Notes: a model not told the origin generated them from the sequence alone. A stretch of DNA of 52,586 nt from Deltaproteobacteria bacterium UBA4427 (GCA_002390675.1 DGPZ01000197.1:3275-55860), one strand, 5' to 3'. Shown: positions 24,599 through 33,447, counted from the stretch's first letter. Program-made: numbers and translations.

Positions 24599-25309
24599 AT
24601 GATGGATCAGCGCGAAAATTATGGGCAGATGGGGATTCCGATCGGGCAGCAGTCGGTGTCCGTCCGCGCGGAATTCATCACGCGCACCTATAACCACCTG
24701 ATGGGGGCAATCGTCGCTTTCGTCGGCATAGAAATGCTGCTCTTCGGATCTGGCTTGGCCGCGCCGATGGCTGAAGTAATGCTAGGCGGTTCGTGGCTTC
24801 TGGTGCTCGGTGCGTTCATGCTCGTGGGTTGGGTCGCGCAGAGTGCGGCGATGCGCGCGGAATCGCTCTCCTCCCAATATCTCGCGCTCGGAGGCTACGT
24901 TGTTGCCCAGGCGATTGTGTTCGTCCCGATGCTCTACATGGCGGATCAGGCAGCCGGTGGCGGTGTGATTCAGAGTGCTGGGCTCGTGACGCTGCTCGGC
25001 TTCGGAGGACTGACAGGGGTCGTCTTTACCACGCGCAAAGATTTTAGTTTTCTGGGCGGCCTTGTCCGATACGGCTTCATCCTGGCGATCGTTGCGATCG
25101 TCGCTTCGCTCTTCACCGGGTTTGACCTCGGAACTTGGTTTTCCGTCGGGATGATTGGACTGGCTGGCGCCGCGATTCTCTACGACACGTCCAATGTGCT
25201 GCATCACTATCCCGAGGATCGCTATGTCTCGGCGTCGCTCTCGCTCTTCGCGTCGGTTGCGGTGCTCTTCTGGTATGTCCTGCGGTTCTTTATGGCGTCG
25301 GACGACTAG
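24599..25309 (+). CDS. Bax inhibitor-1 (BI-1/YccA, TMBIM) family membrane protein
   Basis: A 236-residue inner-membrane protein with about seven hydrophobic helices. It has the family's N-terminal RTYNHLMGAIVAF and the conserved Asp in AAILYDTSNVLHHYPEDRYV, plus an acidic C-terminal end (ASDD). Bacterial relatives include YccA, which inhibits the FtsH protease, and BsYetJ, a pH-sensitive calcium leak; either role is possible. GAGGA is only three bases before the first ATG and six before the second (24602), so the second Met may be the true start. It is a single gene with its own 5' region containing two stem-loops. Confidence 0.88.
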   Translation: MMDQRENYGQMGIPIGQQSVSVRAEFITRTYNHLMGAIVAFVGIEMLLFGSGLAAPMAEVMLGGSWLLVLGAFMLVGWVAQSAAMRAESLSSQYLALGGYVVAQAIVFVPMLYMADQAAGGGVIQSAGLVTLLGFGGLTGVVFTTRKDFSFLGGLVRYGFILAIVAIVASLFTGFDLGTWFSVGMIGLAGAAILYDTSNVLHHYPEDRYVSASLSLFASVAVLFWYVLRFFMASDD

Positions 25310-25375
25310 CCTTCCTCGGCGGTTTTAAGCCTAAAGGAAATGAGAAGATAGAAAATCTGCCCGGTTGGGCGGGCG

Positions 25376-25392
25376 CCAACTCACGCAGTTGG
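25376..25392 (+). other. Leader hairpin upstream of aceE
   Basis: CCAACT (25376-25381, with the first C shared by GCC) pairs with AGTTGG at 25387-25392 around a 5-base loop. It lies in the same leader as the SD-sequestering repeat 50 bases downstream. A G5 run at 25400-25404 follows it. It is probably part of one folded 5' region. Confidence 0.4.
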
Positions 25393-25442
25393 ATGGGACG
25401 GGGGCTCCGCTTGCCAACGAAGTGAGCAGGAAGGACCGTTAT

Positions 25443-25507
25443 CCTCCCCCAAATTGGCTAAGATCGCGCATGTGACTGCAGCGGCCCATGCGGGCTTTTG
25501 GGGGAGG
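25443..25507 (+). promoter_or_regulatory. SD-sequestering inverted repeat in the aceE leader
   Basis: CCTCCCCCAAA at 25443-25453 is the exact reverse complement of TTTGGGGGAGG at 25497-25507, 11 bp with no mismatch. The right arm contains the aceE Shine-Dalgarno (GGGGGAGG), nine bases before the ATG at 25517. Within the 43-base loop a second stem, CGCATG at 25467-25472 with CATGCG at 25487-25492, nests inside the first. When folded, the ribosome-binding site would be fully paired. This points to translational control (riboswitch-like, thermometer-like or protein/sRNA-controlled); no known riboswitch consensus such as a thi-box is apparent. Confidence 0.55.
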
Positions 25508-25516
25508 CGGCTCTGA

Positions 25517-28222
25517 ATGTCGGACTCGGAGAGAATTTCAGATCCGGAGTCGAATCCTAAGGATATCGCTCTCAGTGATAGCGATCCCCAGGAGACTCGG
25601 GAGTGGCTCGAAGCGCTCGACGCAGTGTTCGAGCGCGAGGGTGTCGAACGCGCGCATTTTCTGATCGGCCGCCTCGTGCGCCGTGCCCGCAGGAAAGGCG
25701 CGCATCTTCCGTACCGCGCGACGACCGCCTATATCAACACGATCACCGAGGCGCTCCAGCAGACGAGTCCCGGAGACCAGGCACTCGAAGAACGAATCCG
25801 TTCATTCATTCGCTGGAACGCGATGGCCATGGTCGTTCAGGCCAATCGCAACGATCCGACTCTCGGCGGACACATCTCGAGCTTCGCCTCGGCTGCGACA
25901 CTCTACGATGTCGGCTTTAACCATTTCTTCCATGCGCCGACCGACGATCATGGGGGGGATCTTCTATACATCCAGGGGCACGTCGCACCGGGCATTTATG
26001 CACGTGCATTCCTCGAGGGTCGGCTGACCGAAGACCAGATGCATAACTTCCGGCAGGAAGTTGAGGCTGGAGGATTGCCTTCCTATCCCCATCCCCGACT
26101 GATGCCAGATTTTTGGCAATTCCCGACGGTCTCTATGGGCCTCGGGCCGTTGATGGCGATCTATCAGGCGCGTTTCATGCGCTATTTGCGGGACCGCGGA
26201 TTCATTAAGACCAAGGGCCGAAAGATCTGGGCATTCTTAGGTGATGGCGAAACCGATGAGCCCGAAAGCCTTGGAGCGATCTCTCTCGCGGGGCGTGAGA
26301 AGCTCGACAATCTCATCTTCGTTGTGAACTGCAACCTCCAGCGACTTGATGGTCCCGTGCGAGGCAATGGGAAAATCATCCAAGAGCTCGAAGCTAATTT
26401 TCGAGGGAACGGCTGGAATGTCATCAAGGTCATTTGGGGCGGGCGATGGGATCCGCTGATTGCGAAGGACCGAGATGGACTGCTTCGCAAGCGGATGGAA
26501 GAGGCCGTCGACGGCGAGTATCAGGCCTATCAAGTTCGCGGCGGCGCGTATACCCGAGAGCATTTTTTCGGCAAGTATCCGGAACTTCTAGATCTCGTCT
26601 CGACTATGGATGACGACGATATCTGGCGGCTCAATCGCGGCGGACACGACTCGCACAAGGTCTACGCAGCCTATGCGGCGGCAATGGCTCACGAGGGTCA
26701 GCCGACAGTCATCTTGGCAAAGACAGTGAAGGGGTACGGAACCGGCGAGGCCGGCGAAGGTCAGAACGTCACGCATCAGATGCACGATATGGCCGAGTCC
26801 GCACTTCGTGCGTTCCGCGATCGTTTCAATATCCCGATCTCGGACGATGAGATCGGCGAAGCGCCATTTTATATGCCGGACCCTGAAAGTCCGGAGATGA
26901 AATACATGCATGAGCGTCGAGCTTCGTTAGGCGGATTTCTCCCCGTTCGCAGTGAAGAGGCGCCGGCTCTCGAGATCCCTGAACTCGATGTGTTCGAAGC
27001 GCTTCTTAAGGGAACCGGCGACCGCGAAATGTCCTCGACTATGGCGGCGGTCCGCATCCTTCAAATCCTCACGCGGGATAAGAGGCTCGGCAAGCATATC
27101 GTTCCGATCGTGCCGGATGAATCACGGACCTTCGGCATGGAAGGGATGTTCAGGCGCCTGGGCATCTATTCTTCGGTCGGGCAGCTTTATGATCCGGTCG
27201 ATTCGGATCAGGTGGCGTACTACCGGGAAGAGACCGACGGCCAGATTCTGCAAGAAGGCATCAACGAAGCAGGGGCGATGGCGTCCTTTATCGCCGCCGG
27301 GAGTAGCTATGCGAATCACGGCATACAAATGATCCCCTTTTACATCTTCTACTCAATGTTTGGATTTCAGCGAATAGGTGATCTCGCCTGGGCGGCGGGC
27401 GATATGCAGTGCCGAGGCTTCTTGTTAGGCGGAACAGCCGGGCGGACGACGCTTGCGGGCGAGGGGCTTCAGCACCAAGACGGTCACTCCCATTTGCTTG
27501 CGAATACGATTCCGAGTTGCGTCTCCTACGATCCGACCTTTGCGTATGAGCTTGCTGTGATCGTTCAGGATGGGTTGCGCCGCATGTACCGCAACGGCGA
27601 GAGCATCTACTATTACCTGACTGTTATGAACGAAAAATATCCTCAGCCCGCTATGCCCGAGGGTGTAGAGAACGGGATCCTAAAGGGGATGTACCGCTTC
27701 CGCGAAGGGCAGGGTGGAGGGCCGCGAGTACAGCTGCTCGGCAGTGGCACGATTCTTCGGGAAGTGATCGCAGCGGCAGAGATGCTTGAGAAGGACCACG
27801 GGATTGCGGCAGACGTCTGGAGCGTCACTAGTTTCAATGAACTTGCGCGGGATGGTCAGGACGTCGACCGCTGGAATATGTTGCACCCGGGCGAAGAGCC
27901 GCGCCGGGGCTTTATTGAACGTCAGCTTACGATGACGGAAGGCCCGATCATCGCGGCGACCGACTATATACGACTCTACTCTGAGCAAGTTCGTCCCTAC
28001 CTTCCCCATAGCCGGGAGTTTCGCACGCTAGGGACCGATGGCTGGGGAAGAAGCGATGGGCGTGAGAAGTTGCGTCAATTCTTCGAGGTTCATCGCAACA
28101 ATATTTGCGTCGCAGCGCTTTCAGTATTAGCTGAGGATGGCGCCATCGATAGCGAACAGGTCACGCGCGCGATCAAGAAATATGGGCTCGCGGCTGAGCT
28201 CGAAGCGCCGCGCCATCGTTAG
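25517..28222 (+). CDS. aceE: Pyruvate dehydrogenase E1 component, homodimeric AceE type
   Basis: A 901-residue thiamine-diphosphate enzyme that decarboxylates pyruvate and transfers the acetyl group to the lipoyl domain of AceF. The ThDP/Mg motif runs from GDGE (242-245) to NCN (271-273), and active-site histidines sit in GGHISSFAS (His119) and DVGFNHFFHA. The late HQDGHSHLLANT stretch is characteristic of AceE. Length and order match E. coli AceE (887), not the split alpha/beta E1. The ATG follows GGGGGAGG by nine bases, inside the inverted repeat described above. aceF follows after 75 bp without a terminator, so the two form an operon. Confidence 0.97.
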   Translation: MSDSERISDPESNPKDIALSDSDPQETREWLEALDAVFEREGVERAHFLIGRLVRRARRKGAHLPYRATTAYINTITEALQQTSPGDQALEERIRSFIRWNAMAMVVQANRNDPTLGGHISSFASAATLYDVGFNHFFHAPTDDHGGDLLYIQGHVAPGIYARAFLEGRLTEDQMHNFRQEVEAGGLPSYPHPRLMPDFWQFPTVSMGLGPLMAIYQARFMRYLRDRGFIKTKGRKIWAFLGDGETDEPESLGAISLAGREKLDNLIFVVNCNLQRLDGPVRGNGKIIQELEANFRGNGWNVIKVIWGGRWDPLIAKDRDGLLRKRMEEAVDGEYQAYQVRGGAYTREHFFGKYPELLDLVSTMDDDDIWRLNRGGHDSHKVYAAYAAAMAHEGQPTVILAKTVKGYGTGEAGEGQNVTHQMHDMAESALRAFRDRFNIPISDDEIGEAPFYMPDPESPEMKYMHERRASLGGFLPVRSEEAPALEIPELDVFEALLKGTGDREMSSTMAAVRILQILTRDKRLGKHIVPIVPDESRTFGMEGMFRRLGIYSSVGQLYDPVDSDQVAYYREETDGQILQEGINEAGAMASFIAAGSSYANHGIQMIPFYIFYSMFGFQRIGDLAWAAGDMQCRGFLLGGTAGRTTLAGEGLQHQDGHSHLLANTIPSCVSYDPTFAYELAVIVQDGLRRMYRNGESIYYYLTVMNEKYPQPAMPEGVENGILKGMYRFREGQGGGPRVQLLGSGTILREVIAAAEMLEKDHGIAADVWSVTSFNELARDGQDVDRWNMLHPGEEPRRGFIERQLTMTEGPIIAATDYIRLYSEQVRPYLPHSREFRTLGTDGWGRSDGREKLRQFFEVHRNNICVAALSVLAEDGAIDSEQVTRAIKKYGLAAELEAPRHR

Positions 28223-28297
28223 GCGTCTTGATATAGATAGAGAGCGAGGGATTCGAGTCGGCCGATATGGGCCACTCGGAATTCGGGAGTAGAGCAA

Positions 28298-29740
28298 TTG
28301 GGTCAGTCCATCGAAATCTGCGTTCCCGATATCGGGGATTTCGAAGAGGTCGAAGTTGTTGAGATCTTGGTTGCCCCGGGGGACCCGGTCGCGTTCGATG
28401 ATCCGGTTGTCAGCGTAGAGAGCGACAAGGCGACTATGGAGATCCCCGCGAGCTCGGCGGGCGTGGTTACGGAAGTGCGCGTTTGCGAGGGGGACAAAGT
28501 CTCTGAAGGCAGCGTTCTGGTATTGCTCGGTGCGGATGCGGATGATTCTCCGAGGTCGAGCGAGGAGGCAGCGGCGGAGACGGCGTCAGAGGCCGTCGCA
28601 CAGACCGGTGCGGAGCCCACGCCGGGCGCCGTGCCGATCAGCTCGGCTACGCCAACTAGCCCGGCCGGTACGCAAGAGACCGTGGCCGTCGCAGTACCTG
28701 AGCTAGGGGTAAATCCTACGCCGCGTGTGATGTCCGCGGCAGCCTCGAACCCAGTTCCGGATCGTTACGGTGGGCCCCACGCAAGTCCGCTCGTGCGACG
28801 TTATGCGCGGGAGCTCGGCGTACCTGTTGAAGCAGCCGAGGGGACGGGCCCTCTTGGGCGAGTTCTTGTGGATGACTTGAAGCGAGCCGTTCGCGAGCAA
28901 TTTGGCGGAGAGGACTCTTTGGAAACATCCTCAGTAAAAACGGTTGGGATGAGCGGGATTCCAAAGATCCCTGCGGTCGACTTTTCTGCGTTCGGGCCCG
29001 TGCGCGAAGAACCCCTTACGCGAATTCAGAAGGTTGCCGGACCGGGGCTCCATCGAAGTTGGCTCAATGTGCCGCACGTGACGCAACACGATGAAGCAGA
29101 TGTCACCGAACTCGAACGATTTAGGAAGGGACGAAAAGAAACTGCGGCTTCGCGAGGGCTGAAGCTTTCGCCGCTGCTCTTCGTCATGAAGGCTGTCGTG
29201 ATTGCGCTGCGTGAGTTTCCGCGATTCCGCTCGTCTCTCGCGCCCGAAGGCGACCGCTTGATCGTCAAGGATTCCTATCACCTCGGAATCGCCGTTGATA
29301 CGGAGCAAGGGTTGGTGGTGCCTGTGATTCGGGACGTCGACCGGAAGGGTGTGTTCGAACTCGCAGAAGAGGTGAACGCGATCGCCGAGCGGGCACGCGC
29401 ACGCAAACTCAGCCCAACGGATTTGTCGGGCGCTTGTTTTACTATTTCGAGTCTCGGCGGGATCGGTGGGACCGCCTTCACGCCTATAGTAAACGCACCG
29501 GAAGTTGCGATTCTGGGCCTGTCCAAAACGCGTATCGCGCCCCGTTGGCAGGGGCCGGGCCCACTCGATGAAGCGCCGCTGTCTGCAAACGGAAAGGCCG
29601 ACGCCGGATACTTTGAACCACGGCTCGTACTTCCATTGTCTCTCTCCTACGACCATAGAGTGATCGACGGCGCGGAAGCTGTGCGATTTACATCTCGCTT
29701 GTCCCGCGTCCTTGCCGATCCTATTCAGCTCCTGCTCTAG
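28298..29740 (+). CDS. aceF: Pyruvate dehydrogenase E2, dihydrolipoamide acetyltransferase AceF
   Basis: A 480-residue E2 core protein. It has one lipoyl domain (about 3-78, lipoyl Lys44 in ESDKATMEI) and an Ala/Pro/Thr-rich linker. An E1/E3-binding domain follows at about 161-197, and the acetyltransferase domain (about 240-480) carries catalytic His453 and Asp457 in DHRVIDG. E. coli AceF has three lipoyl domains; this one has a single copy. Translation starts at a TTG, the only sensible choice: GGGAG is eight bases upstream and the protein then begins right at the conserved IEICVPDIGDF. It accepts acetyl groups from AceE and pairs with a dihydrolipoamide dehydrogenase, possibly the lpdA at 41.8 kb. 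Confidence 0.96.
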   Translation: MGQSIEICVPDIGDFEEVEVVEILVAPGDPVAFDDPVVSVESDKATMEIPASSAGVVTEVRVCEGDKVSEGSVLVLLGADADDSPRSSEEAAAETASEAVAQTGAEPTPGAVPISSATPTSPAGTQETVAVAVPELGVNPTPRVMSAAASNPVPDRYGGPHASPLVRRYARELGVPVEAAEGTGPLGRVLVDDLKRAVREQFGGEDSLETSSVKTVGMSGIPKIPAVDFSAFGPVREEPLTRIQKVAGPGLHRSWLNVPHVTQHDEADVTELERFRKGRKETAASRGLKLSPLLFVMKAVVIALREFPRFRSSLAPEGDRLIVKDSYHLGIAVDTEQGLVVPVIRDVDRKGVFELAEEVNAIAERARARKLSPTDLSGACFTISSLGGIGGTAFTPIVNAPEVAILGLSKTRIAPRWQGPGPLDEAPLSANGKADAGYFEPRLVLPLSLSYDHRVIDGAEAVRFTSRLSRVLADPIQLLL

Positions 29741-29863
29741 CGATTCGCGGCGGCCCCGAATTAGTTAATTCACTTGAGCCATTCTCAGGTTTTTCTGAAA
29801 CGACAATTGACCGAATAGCAGTCCTTAATCTGCTCTAAAGGAGCGCTGTTAGGAGATCAGTTT

Positions 29864-31090
29864 GTGAGTCAGGCTTTCCAAGTGCTGCGGATTGAGTTCG
29901 CAGATCAGAGCGCGCTCGTCCGTGAATTCGAGGCGAATCTTGCGAACGGTGGCCTCTTCATCCCGGGGATTTTCGAGCTGCTTTACGGAGACCCGGTCAT
30001 GGTCTTCGTTGATTTGCCCTTTGCGACCGCTTCGGTCGAATTCGAGTGCCGCGTTGTTCAGACGATCCCCGTAGAGTTTGAAGCTAATGGTGGCCAGGCT
30101 GGCGTCGCGCTTGAGCTGAAAGAGGCTCTAACCGTGATTCGCGAGCGTATTGAAAAAGCGCTCGGTCAAAAGGTGTTAGGCGAGCTAGACGCTGGGACAG
30201 GGAATCGTCACGCCGCGCGATTGGTAGCTCAGGTGCCCGCTCGAGTTAGAGTGCCTGGGGGCGGTGAACTTGAGGGGCGAACCCGAAATCTGAGTCTGGC
30301 GGGGGTTCTCGTGGCTATTGACGGTGAGGCGCCGCCGGTCGGGCAAGAGGTCACTGTAGAGATCGTTCATCCGACGACGGGCGAGGAACGAGGGATTCCG
30401 GGCGTCATAGCGCGACATGACCTCGATGCGTCGGGGCTCGTTCGTGGGCTCGGCGTGCAATTTTACGAGGAGACGTCGAAGGCCGATGCGACGATCGCCT
30501 ACTTGAATCAAGTGAAAGCCTCCGAACATGCTCGGCGCTTGGGCGGCATAACTGGTTCGATCGAGACTCTCGGTTTGCATGATCTCATTCTCAGTTTTGG
30601 CCGATGTATTCCCTGCGGACGCTTCACCTTCATGCGCAGCGGTGAGGTCGGGACGGTTCACGTGGCGGGTGGGATGATGGTCTCGGCGCGGATGGGGGCG
30701 GCGGCGGGTGTCAAAGCGCTCATTCGAATTGCATCGTGGAGCGATGGAAGTTTTGAGTTTCACGCGAATCTCAAGCCCGATGAAGAGGATGGGCAGATGG
30801 TCATGCCCGTCGAGGCAGCGCTTCTCGAGGCGGCTCGCTTCATCGAGGAAAGTACTCGGCACGGCGGCTTCTCATTGCCACTGGCCGCAGGTCTTCGTAC
30901 TGAGCATCGAAAGGTGGACCTACACGACCCAAATTTGTCCAAAGTCGAAGCGCGCGTGCTCGATCTTGCGTGTGTCGGAATGACGGTGTCGCGGATTCTC
31001 GACTCTATTCAGGAGCCGGATGGCCTGATCGAATCTGCAATCCTGGAGCTGATCGAGCAGGGCGCTTTGCGTGTGGAACCGTCGATTTAG
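29864..31090 (+). CDS. Tandem PilZ-like / DUF4388 protein (candidate c-di-GMP receptor)
   Basis: A 408-residue cytoplasmic protein. Residues 1-95 form a PilZ-like fold with the NxxxGG motif (NLANGGLFI, 25-33) but no clear RxxxR. Residues about 115-205 form a second PilZ domain with arginines at 119-129 and NLSLAG (142-147), so c-di-GMP binding is plausible there. Residues about 230-302 match DUF4388 (LGLHDLILSFGRCIPCGRFTF ... GSFEFH), a domain common in deltaproteobacterial signalling proteins. A C-terminal helical segment (about 345-405) resembles a winged-helix tail. The start is GTG with AGGAG eight bases before. The EAL-domain gene follows after 79 bp, so the pair may form a receptor/phosphodiesterase unit. 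Output partner unknown. Confidence 0.8.
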   Translation: MSQAFQVLRIEFADQSALVREFEANLANGGLFIPGIFELLYGDPVMVFVDLPFATASVEFECRVVQTIPVEFEANGGQAGVALELKEALTVIRERIEKALGQKVLGELDAGTGNRHAARLVAQVPARVRVPGGGELEGRTRNLSLAGVLVAIDGEAPPVGQEVTVEIVHPTTGEERGIPGVIARHDLDASGLVRGLGVQFYEETSKADATIAYLNQVKASEHARRLGGITGSIETLGLHDLILSFGRCIPCGRFTFMRSGEVGTVHVAGGMMVSARMGAAAGVKALIRIASWSDGSFEFHANLKPDEEDGQMVMPVEAALLEAARFIEESTRHGGFSLPLAAGLRTEHRKVDLHDPNLSKVEARVLDLACVGMTVSRILDSIQEPDGLIESAILELIEQGALRVEPSI

Positions 31091-31169
31091 TCATCAAAGT
31101 GGCCTCCTAGTCGGGTTAAGTTGATTCGCGCTTGGTTCTTGTCAGCAAGCACTCAGGAATAGCGCCTGG

Positions 31170-32465
31170 GTGGCCGATTCGGTCAGCATGTCCTCTGCAT
31201 TCGATTCCAAGTCGGCTCCGTTTTCAGCCACACCCAGCTCGCTCTCTCCCGATGTCAGCGATCGCTTCGCCGATTTGGGGCGCCGCTTTGAACAGGCGGG
31301 TGCAGTCGGGCTTGTCGTGATCGGCGCGCCTATGGTGGCGGATGTCGAACGTCGTCATGGCGACGAGGCACGCAAGCGATGCCTCGAATCGTTGCGCGAC
31401 CGCGTCTCGGGAATTGCAGAGGAGCGACTTCGCACGAATTATGTGGTTTGCCTAGCGGAACCGGGGTGCGACGAAGTCATGGTCCTGCTCTTCCGCAATC
31501 CGGATTCGGCAGGCTTCTATCGAACTGAAATGCCGGATTTCAAGACGGCCCTCGCTCGCGCGCTTCAGGCAGACGGAAGTCAGGTCTTTTACCCGTATCT
31601 TAAGGGCGGCCCGCGCCTTCCTGCCGGTATGTCAGTCGAGTTGCGCAATCCTCAGTTCGGGACGTCAACTCAGCTTCGCCGGCTAATAGACGAAGCTCGA
31701 CGTGACTGCGCCTTCGAGACCGAGGCCGCACGCAAAGAAACTCGCGATGACTTACTCGAAACAATTCTCGATCATCGAATCTACTCGGTCTACGAACCGA
31801 TTGTCGAAGTGGAGAGCCGCACAGTCTATGGCTACGAGGCATTGGCCCGAGGTCCAGAAGGAACGACACTCCATTCGCCCGCGGCGCTTTTTGGAGCGGC
31901 CGAGGAGCATGAACTCGTTTTCGAGTTGGATTGTGTTTGTCGAGAGAGCGGGCTTCGCGGAGCGATTGACTTGCCCGCTGACACCAAGCTCTTTCTTAAT
32001 ATCCGTCCGACGACGATCCATGATCCGCGTTTCCAGGAAGCGCGTTTGATTGAGACGTTGGAGAAATGTGAGCTTACGCCGTCAGAGGTTGTCTTTGAAA
32101 TTTCGGAGCAAGAATCGATTCGCAGCTTTGCCGCGTTCCGCGAGATGCGCGACTACTACCGGAGCCTTGGATTTCAGTTCGCTTTGGATGACACGGGCGC
32201 CGGCTATGCAGGACTTGAGGAATTGCTCGAAATCGAGCCGGACTATATTAAGATTGATCGCGCCATGGTCTCCGGCGTTGACCAGGACCCCGCTCGCCAG
32301 GATGTGCTCAGTGCGGTTCTCACCCTCGCGGACAAGATGGGCTCACAGGTGATCGGCGAAGGTCTAGATACGATCGAGGAACTCGAGATGTTAGGGCATC
32401 TCGGGATCCGTTTCGGTCAGGGCTGGCTTTTTGGACATCCCACGCCCCTGCGCCCCAGCGACTGA
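31170..32465 (+). CDS. Degenerate GGDEF-EAL protein, candidate c-di-GMP phosphodiesterase
   Basis: A 431-residue protein. Residues about 28-140 look like a decayed GGDEF domain: HGDEARKRCLESL resembles the GHxxGD..L helix, and GCDEV (99-103) replaces GGDEF, so cyclase activity is unlikely. The EAL domain (about 195-428) keeps the residues needed for c-di-GMP hydrolysis: Glu223 in EAL, Asn277, Glu310, Asp340-Asp341 in DDTGAG (usually DDFGTG), Lys361, Glu397 and Gln417 in QGWLFG. It should therefore be an active phosphodiesterase, perhaps GTP-modulated by the GGDEF remnant. No membrane segment is seen. The GTG at 31170 has AGGAA 11 bases upstream; the ATG at 31188 is an alternative. Confidence 0.88.
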   Translation: MADSVSMSSAFDSKSAPFSATPSSLSPDVSDRFADLGRRFEQAGAVGLVVIGAPMVADVERRHGDEARKRCLESLRDRVSGIAEERLRTNYVVCLAEPGCDEVMVLLFRNPDSAGFYRTEMPDFKTALARALQADGSQVFYPYLKGGPRLPAGMSVELRNPQFGTSTQLRRLIDEARRDCAFETEAARKETRDDLLETILDHRIYSVYEPIVEVESRTVYGYEALARGPEGTTLHSPAALFGAAEEHELVFELDCVCRESGLRGAIDLPADTKLFLNIRPTTIHDPRFQEARLIETLEKCELTPSEVVFEISEQESIRSFAAFREMRDYYRSLGFQFALDDTGAGYAGLEELLEIEPDYIKIDRAMVSGVDQDPARQDVLSAVLTLADKMGSQVIGEGLDTIEELEMLGHLGIRFGQGWLFGHPTPLRPSD

Positions 32466-32547
32466 ATTCTGAGTCACTCAGTCAGCCAGCCGCCAAATCA
32501 CTCAAGGTTCCGGGCCGTGTGAACGTCTAGATCGCCCGGCTGCAGTC

Positions 32548-33420
32548 CTAAAACCCTTGCTTCCCGAGGAAGCTCAGAACCGCTTCGCTGAATAGGTCGT
32601 TTCGGTCGCCAGCAACCATGTGGCCGGCTCCTGATACGTCGGCAAAATCGGCGTGCGGGACTTGCTTGAGGAAGGTCTTCGCTCCTTCTTCGGAGACGAT
32701 GTCGGAGTTCTTTCCGCGGACTAGTAGGGTAGGGAGCGTGAGCTCCGCTGCGGCGTCATCCAGCAGGGAATGGGTGACGAAGGTGTCGCCGCTCTGGTTC
32801 GGATCGACTCGCATGAAGTTCGGATCCCAATGCCATCTATACCGCCCGTCTTCACAGAGACGGACGTTCTTTTCCAAGCCCGAGATGTCCTTGGGGCGAG
32901 GGCGATGTGGGTTGTAGGCCGACACAGCATCGGCGACTTCTTCGAGGGATCCGAATCCGGCCTCGCCACCACCGCGCATGAATTCCATGATCCGAGCGGT
33001 GCCGTCTGCTTCCATCCGAGTCGCGATGTCCACGAGGATGAGTGCTGAAGCCAATTCGTTTCCGGCTTCTGCGATCGCGAGCAGGGATGAAATTCCGCCG
33101 AGCGAAGCGCCGATCATGACGGGAGGCGTGTCGAAGCTCGTAGCGAGGGCAATCGCGTCGTCGCGAAACCCCTCGTGATGGTATTGACCGGAGGAGTCCC
33201 AATCGCTTTTTCCGTGGCCTCGCAGATCAGCGGTCACGGCATACCAGCCCGCGCCGGCTAGACGTTCAGCCGTCCCGGCCCAGGAATGTCGAGTCTGTCC
33301 GCCACCATGCAAGAGCAGGGCCGGACGCGAGATGGGGTCGCCATAGCAATCGGCGGCGAGGGTCAGGCCCGAGCTCGCTTCCAGTCGCTGATGGACGACA
33401 GGGATTTTGATTTCTTTCAC
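32548..33420 (-). CDS. Alpha/beta hydrolase
   Basis: A 290-residue soluble alpha/beta hydrolase with Ser106 in GASLGG, the oxyanion HGGGQ motif at 38-42 and His267 in GAGHMVAG. The acidic member is probably the Asp in GKNSDIVSEE. It resembles the epoxide-hydrolase/haloperoxidase-like group (DLRGHGKSDWD), but the reaction is not predictable from sequence. The GTG start has GGAG eight bases upstream. It is the third gene of a minus-strand operon, 27 bp after the SDR gene. Its stop is 82 bp from the convergent EAL gene, with a loose CCGGGC/GCCCGG dyad (32510-32539) between them. Confidence 0.87.
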   Translation of the reverse strand: MKEIKIPVVHQRLEASSGLTLAADCYGDPISRPALLLHGGGQTRHSWAGTAERLAGAGWYAVTADLRGHGKSDWDSSGQYHHEGFRDDAIALATSFDTPPVMIGASLGGISSLLAIAEAGNELASALILVDIATRMEADGTARIMEFMRGGGEAGFGSLEEVADAVSAYNPHRPRPKDISGLEKNVRLCEDGRYRWHWDPNFMRVDPNQSGDTFVTHSLLDDAAAELTLPTLLVRGKNSDIVSEEGAKTFLKQVPHADFADVSGAGHMVAGDRNDLFSEAVLSFLGKQGF

Positions 33421-33447
33421 GGATGGGTCTCCAGTAGGGTCAATGTG

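Noticed and set aside
25310..25516. TPP riboswitch upstream of the thiamine-dependent aceE
   Set aside because: The conserved thi-box segments (CTGAGA and the GACCTGAT-type core) are not present; the structure is a different, SD-pairing repeat.
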